Below are positions 55,626-64,000 of a stretch of 64,000 bases of DNA, piece after piece (position 1 is the stretch's first letter; the number at the start of each line of letters is the position of its first letter). This DNA is from Panax quinquefolius. Lineage: Eukaryota > Streptophyta > Magnoliopsida > Apiales > Araliaceae. The stretch is taken from positions 35,085,280 through 35,149,279 of the forward strand of contig CM035173.1 of NCBI GenBank assembly GCA_020205615.1, read 5' to 3'. A model generated the notes under the pieces. That model was given only the letters and a program-made list of their open reading frames with translations. It searched no databases and was not told the origin of the DNA. Position numbers and translations under genes: made by a program.

Positions 55626-55879
55626 GACCAAACACTGTCAAATTATGTTTGATTTGATGAGAAGAATTGTAAGAATCGTTATCAAATTAGAGAGCAAAGA
55701 AAAGTAGGAAAATTAAAAAAGTTGAAACAAGAATTTTTTTAAACAATGTATAATCTAATGTCTATTAGTCGCAGTAAGAATAATTATTCTATTATGTGAT
55801 TATGAATGAAGAATTGATGGCATCTAAAATCTTTTGTATACTATATATTATAATATATAGTTTATCTTCTCTTTTTGGT

Positions 55880-56290
55880 TATTTAATATTAAAAATAAAA
55901 AGTTTACATGTCCCAGTTATTACCTAATTGAGTTGGATTTTCATGCCTGATAATCCCAAGTGACATTTAAAATGCGATGGGTTTACATTGTGACAACCAT
56001 ACAATAAGTTTATTTATCATATTATTCCAAAAATAAAAGAGTTTAATTTGCGTGGACACCAGGAAAAGAGAATATCAGTTTCTACAATAAAAGGTAGTAG
56101 ATTTTAAATAATTAATAAAAAGGAGTTTAATTTGTGAATAAGGAAAAAAAGTTAATGCATGGAATTCATGCATTGGATCGTGTTTTTTCATTAAAAGATT
56201 TTACTATCTGCTCATACTGATTCCATAATTAAAGATGATTAATTTAAAATAGTATGATGAAATTAATAAAAAGTCAAAATAAAATGATTA
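55880..56290 (+). mobile_element. Copia leader remnant with hairpins
   Basis: Resembles 32650-33180: GAGTTGGATTTTCATGC, AAAATAAAAGAGTTTAATTT (56030) and TAATAAAAAGGAGTTTAATT (56117) with following GTGAATAAGGAAA. The GGAG/AGAG loops with AT stems persist although the stems are now imperfect. It belongs with the truncated LTR to its left. Confidence 0.6.
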
Positions 56291-56364
56291 ATGAATCTAT
56301 AAATGAAAGAGCTTAATAAAAATAATAAGTAACTAAATCGCGTCGAATGTCAACACCTGATAAT

Positions 56365-57015
56365 ATAAATAAATTGGCGAATATTAGTACGTAATTCGGA
56401 GATATTTCGGATGCAGGATGGGATGATAATAATGCGGCCGACTGTTGCGCAGTTTTGGGCTTATTTTTAAGCAGGAGGTTTTAATAGGAAACGAGTATTC
56501 AATTTTTTTAGTCGATTCGGTAGACGGAATTAATATAAGACCCGATGAAGGCGAAATACGACTACAAGAAGGCGCTCGGTGAACATTAAATGGCAACATA
56601 AATTAGATTGGAAGTCCATTTAAACGAATAACTCGTAGAACATCTGAATACAAGTATTTCACCGCATAGCCTCTCGAGCAATACGAAGCGTATTTTATAT
56701 CGGTAATGAAACATTCGACCTGAGCAATGGCATGAAACCATTCATAGCCTCTCGAGCAACCCAAATAACTTCCACATCCATTCTCTTACGAAGAGCTAGG
56801 CATATCGTAGCGACATCGATGATCATCGGTTGACAATAATTCCATCATGGGCGGTGATGGGTGAAGAGTGATATACCCAGGACTTTTCTTTTTGGAAGTT
56901 GAGATTTGACCATCAATCTGAGGCGATCGATTAATATTAAATATAGTCATAAGTAAACATTGTCTACGTGTGTTTATTCGTCCCAAATGTGATCAAATCG
57001 AAATCTTTAATTAGA
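56365..57015. other. Interior of W, left part
   Basis: GC-richer than the surroundings; CATAGCCTCTCGAGCAA occurs twice (56664, 56742). Short frames on the minus strand (56384-56599, 56786-56986) show no domain I recognise. Confidence 0.4.
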
Positions 57016-57019
57016 TCCG

Positions 57020-57125
57020 AAAAGGATACCGAAGATAATGCCGAAGAGAATGCCGAAGATAATACCGAAGATAATACCGAAGAGAATGCCGAAGAGAATG
57101 CCGAAGGGAATACCGAAGGGAAAAA
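57020..57125 (+). repeat. 12-base imperfect tandem repeat
   Basis: About eight units of GATAATACCGAA / GAGAATGCCGAA. One plus-strand frame reads alternating TEDN/AEEN peptides, another reads MPKRMPKIIPK. Such acidic repeats occur in coding sequence, but the frame closes at 57134 and I cannot assign a gene. Confidence 0.8.
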
Positions 57126-57959
57126 GCCATTCTGAAGTTTATGTTTGGCAAAAGGAAAGAATCAACCTTGACATTGTTCTTCTCAACAATGAATGCCTTC
57201 TAAGGATATCGACAAGGTCAAAGAAGAACCGAAAACGACCAAGGCCACTCATCGGGTCATCAACGATATAAATGCCGATCCGTGATCAAACTAAAGGATC
57301 AAAGCATCCGGTACATCGTCGTCGGAGCTCAAGAAGAGCTCAAAGAGCTTCTGCCCTTAGAGATTTAGATTCACCAATCGAATCAAAGACTTTCGTAAGG
57401 AGATACAGTGAGAATACAAAAAATCCGTCGAAATGAACAATAAGATCGTCCATATGTATGCCAAAGGGTATGAAATCAACTGGAAGTAAAGGCAAGAAAA
57501 AGCTCAGCCAAGGTAGATCCATCTCTTCAGACTCTTTAGATGGTGACGATGACAAGGAAGAAGCCCGAGGATGACCTCTCCTTATCTTTAGGTATGTAGA
57601 ACTTTACTCAGTAAAATTCTAACTTGTTGTGAATAGCTTAATATTTAAAATATCAACTTCATGCCTTATTACTTCTAAATGAACATTTCTTGTCAATAAT
57701 TCAAGATCAATTAAATTGTATGAACTTAACTTAGGACATGAACTAGATAAGGCGATAACGATTAATTTATGAAATGAAGTGAATCAATTTAATGGATAGA
57801 ATTTAATGAACAATATTGAATGAATCCGAACTCAACACTTGAACAAAATAAAGTAATGTATACTTATCGCTTCCGAAGTGTGAGATCGGTCATGTGTGAG
57901 GTGAATTTGGATGATCCTCCTCAGACCATCGAAATCTTGCTTACCACTCGGGTGTAACA

Positions 57960-58340
57960 AGTATATAAGGACCAAGATATAAGGATCAAGATATAAGGAT
58001 CAAGATATAAGGATCAATAGTGACCATTGATTTACCACCCCGTAAAATCAATATAGGATCATAAGGACCTTGGGCTACCATCGAATGGCCAAATGAGTCC
58101 TACCATACCTCCTTACACCATATAGTGACCATTGATTTACCACCCCGGTAAAATCAATATAGGATCATAAGGACCTTGGGCTACCATCGAATGGCCAGCC
58201 GAGTCCTACCATACCTTCTTACACCATAGTGACCTTGATTTACCACCTAGGAAAAGGATCAATATAGGATCATAAGGACCTGTGGATGAGCCACCAAATG
58301 GCCCGTGAGGTCCTACCATCCTTCTTTCATGAATATCCTT
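57960..58340. repeat. 18-base repeats followed by three 107-base repeats
   Basis: First ATATAAGGATCAAG repeats three to four times (57970-58018). Then come three units of about 100-107 bases starting near 58018, 58127 and 58227, each with GTGACCATTGATTTACCACC, AATCAATATAGGATCATAAG, GACCTTGGGCTACCATCGAA and GTCCTACCATACCT. The third unit is most diverged. Confidence 0.9.
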
Positions 58341-58344
58341 AGGA

Positions 58345-59280
58345 CAAGTGCTTTGCAGGATCCAACAACTTGAATGTGGATGAGATAAAATCATGCAGAT
58401 GTTCTTTCATGAACTTCCAAGAACATACTCTACTTGGTCGAATGATGGAACCAAATGTTTGAGTAATGATGACGAAAAAGGTCCTTCGATAAAAATTTCA
58501 TCAATGAGAGAAAAATTCGACACTCTTGTACTTGGTTTTCTTTGCAAGACTGATCCGGAAGGAAAGACGCCATCCGCCATCAAAGTTATAAGCATCTCAG
58601 AGGGCTAACTTCGATAATGCATCAAGAATTAATTATTATTATTGATCGACCCTTGATAGCCTCTTTGATCGATGTCCAAAATAGAATATCCATCTGCATG
58701 CAATGACCACGAGCTCTGCTTCTGCTGAAGAACTGCAACGGCTTTGTCAGATTCCTCGGCTTCTCTTTAACTATTATCAGCTTCGTAAAAGAATTGTCCG
58801 ACCATAATGTCAACCGACTTTGGAAATATTTACATCAAGTGTTCAATTTCCAAGAGTCGCGGCTATTGATCTGCTTTGGTGACGAGTCCTTCATTTGCAT
58901 GAGAACACTCAAGGCAGAGTACCTTTTTGCATTCTCGGATGAATATATTCTTGAATTGCTCCTCATCCGCTTTGTGCCATAGTCCCAGAGAACCCCTAGG
59001 ATGAGGTATCCTCTTCTGATGCTTAGGAATATGGGTGCATTTTGTGTCTTTGAATCAAACCCGACAGCGACTTTAGACGGGCATCTCCAAGAAAAGTATC
59101 TATAGGCGGTGTGCCCCTAGTGGACTCTCGGGAGTGTGATTTCTGGATATACTTCGGTGAAACTCTTCGTCACGGTGATGAGGATACTCGAGGCGGATGC
59201 CTTATTTGTATTCTCGAGGTGCGAGGCTCCCGGATCGCCTCTCTTCGTCATGCTGCGACCATAATCCCGGCCGATAGGGT
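58345..59280. other. Interior of W, coding-like GC content without a gene
   Basis: Several frames of 60-70 codons on both strands (58393-58608 plus, 58407-58595 minus, 58794-58982 plus), none with a domain I can name. Base composition differs from the AT-rich LTR sequences and suggests either old element coding or captured sequence. Confidence 0.35.
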
Positions 59281-59302
59281 GGATACCCTCTTCTGTCCAA
59301 TC

Positions 59303-59690
59303 GAAAAATGGTCATTGGGACTTCATCTACTCGCTTCAACCATCATCCCAAGACCAATAGGGGCGATTACCCTCTTCATTAAAAGCAGAAAATGGTCATT
59401 GGTCTTCATCTACTCGCTTCGACCGTCATCCCAAGACCAATAGGCGATTACCTCTTGGCCAAACAGAAATGGTCATTGGGTCTTCATCTACTCGCTTTCG
59501 ACCATCATCCCGAAGACAAATAGGGCGATTACCCTCTTGGCCAATAGGAAATGGTCATTGGGTCTTCATCTACTCGCTCGACCATCATCCCGAAGACCAT
59601 ATAGGCGATTACCCTCTTGGCCAAAACAGAAATGGTTGTTGGGTCTTCATCTACTCGCTTCGACCATCATCTTTATCACCGACCACTTCG
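59303..59690. repeat. About 82-base tandem repeats, nearly five copies
   Basis: Units start with AAATGGTCATTGGGTCTTCA at about 59304, 59390, 59468, 59550 and 59631, followed by TCTACTCGCTTCGACCATCA, TCCCGAAGACCAATAGGCGA and TTACCCTCTTGGCCAA. The last unit is cut after CATCATC. They sit just downstream (minus strand) of the PBS-like site of W. Overlapping frames such as 59111-59443 and 59469-59696 are readings of the repeat. Confidence 0.9.
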
Positions 59691-59899
59691 ACTTAGGAAT
59701 TATGGGAGGTGCCTTTTACTTGCCTTGGTCATGATCCTCGCTATTTATCGCCAACAAAGACCAACCATCTTCGGGCTTTGTCGTGGGATCTCGAACGAGA
59801 ACCCCCGATTGGTGCCATAACTTCCGATGTAGAACAACCGAAATATTGTGATTGATAGCTCAAGAACACTAGAAAAAGCCCTCCTTCTAGCGCCCGATG

Positions 59900-59918
59900 T
59901 TAACGCCAGATCTTCTGC
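59900..59918 (-). promoter_or_regulatory. PBS-like site of W
   Basis: The minus strand reads TCTGGCGTTAACATCGGGCG, similar in its first bases to TGGCGCC-type primer sites of Tat-lineage gypsy elements. About 85 bases downstream (59817) an ATG opens a short frame, MAPIGGSRSRSHDKARRW, which closes after 25 codons. Confidence 0.4.
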
Positions 59919-60561
59919 CACGTCCCAATCACGTAAGACGCGATCCTCAGACAAGAAACACGATAAACACCACAAGCTTGGCGGCTTTTGGCGTCGGGGA
60001 TAGCTTTCGAGGCGTGAGAGTCGATATATGTGTTCACAAGGTTAAACAATGGAGGAATATAATGTCTGAGTGTCTCGAGAGAAAAAAATAATTCTTTGTG
60101 TATATGTGATTATGAATGAAGAATTGTATGAGAGCGTACACTCTTTGTGAAGACTTCCTCGCTAAGTTATACTCTCTTTGCTCGGATTACGGTTTACACC
60201 CACTATTACCCCGACACACCCTTGATCCGATGGGTTCCACCGATCGCATATAGTTTATCCAACGCTTTTTGGTCATTTATTCCCACCGTAGCCACGGTTA
60301 TAATCTCATCCACATTAATGCATGGCGGTGTTCTCTACCAACCGTCATGCTTTTTCATCATTACAAGTCAAAGATGTAGATATTTAAATATATGATGGGT
60401 CGACACCCACGATTGGGTCCGATATCTTAGAAGAACTTAATAAAGATAATAAAGTGACTAGATCCAATAATGTCAACACCCAATAATGAAGACCCAATGG
60501 ACTAACTGAATATGTAGGCCCAATCCATTCGATCCAATAGGAGAAATATCACGACCCAACA

Positions 60562-60959
60562 CTTTCCTTATCGTCAATTTGCAGTTAATATGTTTCCCTA
60601 TTTGAATCAAAGATATAATGAAGATCATTTTTAGACTTTAGTGCTTTTACATGTTGCTTCAACTTCTTTCAGTATACGTTTATGTTGTTGCAATTTTTTT
60701 TAAAACATTTGCTTCTTCTTTTTCTTATTCCATTTTTCCTAAACATTTTTCATCCATAAAACCAAGTGCAAATACCCCAATTATCCAACTAATATGATTA
60801 ACACATAGTTTCCTTGTTATGCAAATAAAGTATGACAGATTGTTAGCTAATAATAGCATCCCATAATTTTTCATCTATTTATTACAAGAAAAGCAATAAA
60901 ATATGATATAATAATGCTCAAAATGAAAAAATTTACCGAGCTAAATGACCTTTCCACTG
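60562..60959. other. AT-rich flank right of W
   Basis: Nothing certain. Pyrimidine-rich on the plus strand, no repeat shared with the rest of the window. It could be intron or 3' flank of the exon-like frame next to it. Confidence 0.35.
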
Positions 60960-61140
60960 CTAGATGTCAGTAGAAACTTCTTGCAAAGAGAGCATGTGTA
61001 TACCCATACCAAGCTCCTTTAATAGCATCTTCGATACTCTTTCTGGACAGGTAGAGCTATCAAAAAGGATTGTAGATTGACTGGTTTGTTGCTTGCAGTA
61101 CAACATTTGGAAAAGTTTTGATTTGTCAATGATTAAGCTC
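60960..61140 (-). pseudogene. Orphan exon-like frame, unrecognised
   Basis: Minus strand. A good 3' splice site (ATTAACTCTCTACAG) ends at 61141. From it an open frame of 60 codons reads SLIIDKSKLFQMLYCKQQ, then STILFDSSTCPERVSKML and LKELGMGIHMLSLQEVSTDI to a TAG at 60960. Amino-acid composition and codon use look like a real plant exon, unlike the AT-rich frames elsewhere in the window. I cannot name the protein. No neighbouring exons are evident, so it may be a gene fragment. Confidence 0.35.
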
Positions 61141-61421
61141 CTGTAGAGAGTTAATAATTAAGAGGGGAAACAAAGATTGAGAATCAAGATTTCACTAGTA
61201 CATTAGTCAGAAAATTAGAGAGATTCACAAAGTAGTATCGTCTTCACTACAAGAAATTGGGTCATAGGTGACAGGGGCAATGCCGACGGCGGTTATGCGG
61301 TCGAGAATGACCCCAATGTCGACGGGTCGGAAATGACAGTCGTCGCCAATGTGGCCTTTATCCCAATACGTGCTAAAAAAAATTATTCGCGCGCGCCAAA
61401 TATAAAATGCAACGGGTTAAG

Positions 61422-61500
61422 TCATTAGCGACGGCACTGCTGTCGATATTGACCACATTCTTGACGGGGTCAATATCGACGACAGTGTCGTCGCCAATGA
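61422..61500. repeat. Subterminal hairpin of the second CACTA element
   Basis: Arm one, TCATTAGCGACGGCACTGCT plus GTCGATATTGACC, pairs with arm two, GGTCAATATCGACGACAGTG plus TCGTCGCCAATGA, with three or four mismatches. In CACTA elements such inverted subterminal copies bind the transposase. Confidence 0.8.
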
Positions 61501-62062
61501 GTATTTTAATAATTTCCACCCTCTAATTTTTCTCTTCTGTTTTCCTCATCTCCTGCACGCGTTTTCCTTTTTCTTGCTTGCTATCGACAGCCTCATCTCA
61601 CCGTCGCCATGTGCGGCTCTTTTCCGTCGTTATCCCTCGTCTGAATCAACTCTCCTATTTTTCAAGTATCAAGCTACGTTTTCCCCCTTTTTAATTTCCT
61701 CCAATTTTGCCCTAATTCTTTCTATGTGATTTTATAATTATTCATTTGTAGTAATTTTTTTTTGCTAAATCATTCATATAGTACTCTTGCTTCCGGGTCA
61801 TGTTTATTTGCATTGGTGTGCTAATTTATTCACTTTTGAATGGAAGAAAGAGCCATCTGTACTAGCTTTGATTATTATTGATGGTGATAACTCGTTTGGT
61901 AGCTACGACTGCATCATTATTTCTTATGTGAATGGTTTCTCAGTTGTCATAATATCTATTTTAGTTTTAAGAAATGGGAATAATGAAGTTTGAATTAGTC
62001 TACTTCCATAATTTTGTGATATTTGATGTCATGATATCACTTTTTGTGTAAACAAAATCAGG

Positions 62063-62127
62063 GTCAGCGCCCTTGAAGAGTTAGAGTTTCATGAGTTTGT
62101 TGAGCCTCTCAAAGCTTCTCTTGAAGG
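62063..62127 (+). pseudogene. Exon resembling the DPB4/POLE3 histone-fold subunit
   Basis: After AAAATCAG (possible 3' splice site) a frame reads VS then ALEELEFHEFVEPLKASLE, and then meets GGTTAG, a possible 5' splice site. This matches the C-terminal histone-fold helix of the NF-YB-like subunit of DNA polymerase epsilon (human POLE3 has AMEEMEFQRFVTPLKEALE; plant DPB4 is closer). No upstream exon with the rest of the histone fold is visible, so it looks like a captured single exon within or beside the CACTA element. A decayed real gene is the alternative. Confidence 0.55.
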
Positions 62128-63600
62128 TTAGAAAATTCTCCATATTTGTTGGGCTCTTTTTGGTGGATTCAGTTTTAATATATCCTTTGTTAAGGTAGAA
62201 AATTTGTAATTTGGATGAATGAATTGATTAGAGTCTAGTACGTTATAATTTGACACACTTAATTTGAATTAGACAAGGTGGGTCGCATACATGTTCTGTT
62301 TATGTTCTTCTTTTCTGTTTTGGGTAAAAACAGATTGACCATTAGGTTTGCTAGCTTGTGGGGTTTGAAATTCAATCGATACAACTATTGTAGAATGGAA
62401 GATATTGTATACTGCATTCTTTTGTTAGATTGAATTCTGTATGAACTTCTCGTATCTATTAACATATATATTACCTTTTAAATTGTATACTTGCTTTTGG
62501 CATTAGTTATTTGTAGCAATTCTTACTTCTGGTGTGAAAGAAAACTTGTTAAAATATTTAACTGGTGTGAAAGAAAACTTGTGAAAACTTTTAACTATTT
62601 AACTGTACCATTAATAAATTTCTTTATTCATGGGTCTCACACTAGTGTGAACGAAAACTTATAAAAATATTAAATTTTACTTGTGAAATATCAATTTTCT
62701 TTCGTAAAGTTTTTTTATGAAAGGATTGAAATGAATCATCTTCCTTACAATTCATCAACTTTGGGAACTCTGTTCATCTATTAAAACCTATGTACTATAC
62801 TTTCTTCCAAATACATGATTCCCATGTACTATAATTGAAGGAATGAATTTGATTTTTTGACCGTTTCCATCCCAAAAAAGAGAAGTTCAACTATTTTAAA
62901 ATTCATAAAGTCTCCTGCAACAAAACTGGTTATATTACCCTTTTCTCCAATACCATATTTAATACTCCTATTATAGACATGGACATATCTATAAATAAAT
63001 AAAAATGTATGTGAATAAAAGCTAACATTCATTAAAATATTTTCGAGTTATAACTAACTAGTATTATATTAGTGGACTTAAAAATCGAAGTTCATGGAAA
63101 ATCCATTCGTTCCATAAAAAGAGCCCATTTGACAAACGACAATATATATACATTTATGTTAATATTAACCATTTCATTGCCAATGTTGCTACCTCCCTAT
63201 CCCTAAGACCAGCACTGAACCACTACTAGTAGCATTACAAAAAGAGTCCAATTGCATGATTTTTATATAGTTTAGGAAGCTTAGAAACTCGTTTGAGATT
63301 CACTTAGTATGAGTGAATCACAAATAATCCCCGTTTTGAGACTGTTTCTGTATGGTTTGATCTCACTTAGGTCGGTGTTAACGACTTCCAAGGGCAGTTT
63401 AGGATTTCGTGTGAAGAGAGCCATATTTGACCAAATAGGTTTATTAAATTTTAGGTTTTGATTATTGTGCTAATTTTTAGAGAATTGTTTTTTGATTCGT
63501 CATTGATGGAATATCATCTATTAAATATTTTAAAATTATTAATGCTCTGTTTAATTATTTTGAAGTTTGTTGTTCTTTGCTCGTGAACTCCTTTTCCTAT
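62128..63600. other. AT-rich stretch, no gene seen
   Basis: Intron-like in composition. A 20-base motif TGGTGTGAAAGAAAACTTGT occurs at 62532 and 62562, with a variant (AGTGTGAACGAAAACTTAT) at 62644. The minus-strand frame 62829-63032 has no known domain. Confidence 0.4.
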
Positions 63601-63604
63601 TCAG

Positions 63605-63617
63605 GAAGGGGGTGTTA
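63605..63617 (+). promoter_or_regulatory. Possible polypurine tract
   Basis: AGGAAGGGGG directly before TGTTACAAAAGTACTAG. This is the usual appearance of a PPT/3' LTR junction of a plus-strand retroelement, but the LTR would run beyond the window and no coding relic lies upstream. Confidence 0.35.
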
Positions 63618-64000
63618 CAAAAGTACTAGTACATTAACGGTTTGTATTAAACGGATCATGTGATAATATTTTATTTATAAAATATTTTCACATAAAATAC
63701 TAATTTGTAAAATTTCTTAATTTTAAAATAATAGTGGACTTAATATTGTTATATATATTAATTTGATGTTCCAATGAGTGAGATTACATCGTGTTTATTA
63801 ATACCTCTAATATCGATTAATGTATATAATTAATATTAGGAACATTATTATTATCAAAACATCTATAGGATTTTTCATAAGATAATTTATCATTGATCAT
63901 AGAATATTGGTTTAGTCTTTTAATATTTATTATTAAAAGGATTGATTTAATTGTTAAATCAATTTATGATCAAATAGAGATAAACTATAGAGTTATGAAA
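63614..64000 (+). mobile_element. Possible LTR start, open at the window edge
   Basis: AT-rich sequence from TGTTACAAAAGTAC to the end with many short AT palindromes. Identification rests only on the preceding purine tract. Confidence 0.3.

Larger units (their letters stand above)
55750..60561 (-). mobile_element. Decayed minus-strand LTR-like element (W)
   Basis: Similar sequence at both ends suggests LTRs: TATGTGATTATGAATGAAGA at 55797 and 60102, and GAGCTTAATAAAAATAATAA...GTCAACACCTGATAAT (56298-56360) against GAACTTAATAAAGATAATAA...GTCAACACCCAATAAT (60432-60487). The right LTR probably ends at GACCCAACA (60561). A minus-strand PBS-like TCTGGCGTTAACATCGG lies near 59900-59918. The left LTR is scrambled with copia leader sequence. 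The interior has no recognisable gag or pol but has two tandem-repeat families and some coding-like GC-richer stretches. Confidence 0.5.
61245..64000 (+). mobile_element. Left end of a second CACTA transposon
   Basis: CACTACAAGAAATTGGGTC at 61245 is a standard plant CACTA terminus. It is followed by GC-rich subterminal repeats (GTCGACGG, CGTCGCCAAT) and a hairpin with 33-base arms (61422-61454 and 61468-61500, loop about 13). No matching right terminus (TTCTTGTAGTG) is visible before the window ends, so the extent is unknown and the right part may belong to something else. No transposase was identified. Confidence 0.7.

Noticed and set aside
59111..59820. Several plus-strand frames of 65-110 codons
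   Set aside because: All read the 82-base repeats in different phases.
1..64000. tRNA genes
   Set aside because: The only tRNA-like matches are short primer-binding sites complementary to a tRNA 3' end; no cloverleaf or internal promoter boxes seen.

Overview
The window is nuclear DNA of a flowering plant, probably a eudicot, though I cannot name the species. It is AT-rich, full of (AT)n tracts, and built almost entirely from plant-type mobile elements: Ty3/gypsy and Ty1/copia LTR retrotransposons, CACTA and Mutator-like DNA transposons. I find no intact host gene, no tRNA gene and no CRISPR array. Most long open frames are accidental readings through tandem repeats or decayed retroelement genes.

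Much of the window is one stack of nested insertions, resolved by target-site duplications (TSDs) that I could read. The outermost layer, called Y here, is a minus-strand LTR element. Its truncated left LTR lies at about 1004-8451, its 1.45 kb non-coding interior at 8452-9904, and its right LTR runs in pieces from 9905 to 53809. Y's left LTR holds a 2 kb insertion with a Mutator-like MITE inside it (1864-2509, TSD ACCTTTGTAT) and a 4.9 kb solo LTR called X (3556-8445, TSD ATTAC). Y's right LTR holds a small CACTA element (10982-11972, TSD TGT), a 15.3 kb three-LTR retroelement array (12022-27318, TSD GTAAC) and a 24.8 kb minus-strand Tat-like gypsy element (28485-53314, TSD CTCTT). The last contains a complete but decayed copia element (30342-39066, TSD GGAAA) and a complete gag/protease-only gypsy element (43590-52305, TSD ATCGA).

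The array and the ATCGA element belong to one non-autonomous family. They keep relics of gag and an aspartic protease but show no reverse transcriptase, RNase H or integrase. The Tat-like element keeps a full-length gag frame broken only by in-frame stops, with no visible pol. The copia element keeps scattered gag, integrase, RT and RNase H pieces. All would need proteins made elsewhere.

Right of the stack (53810-64000) lie a short low-copy-looking stretch, a truncated relative of the copia LTR and leader, a decayed minus-strand LTR-like element with two families of tandem repeats (about 55750-60561), a possible orphan exon (60960-61140), and the left end of a second CACTA element at 61245 with an exon resembling the DNA polymerase epsilon histone-fold subunit (DPB4/POLE3) about 0.8 kb inside.

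The most interesting structures are RNA- or DNA-level rather than protein-coding: a series of hairpins with GGAG-type purine loops in the copia leader, an AT-rich palindrome array in X, a three-LTR array inserted as one unit with an inverted segment, and a diverged 16S rRNA (plastid-type) fragment at 8625-8765.
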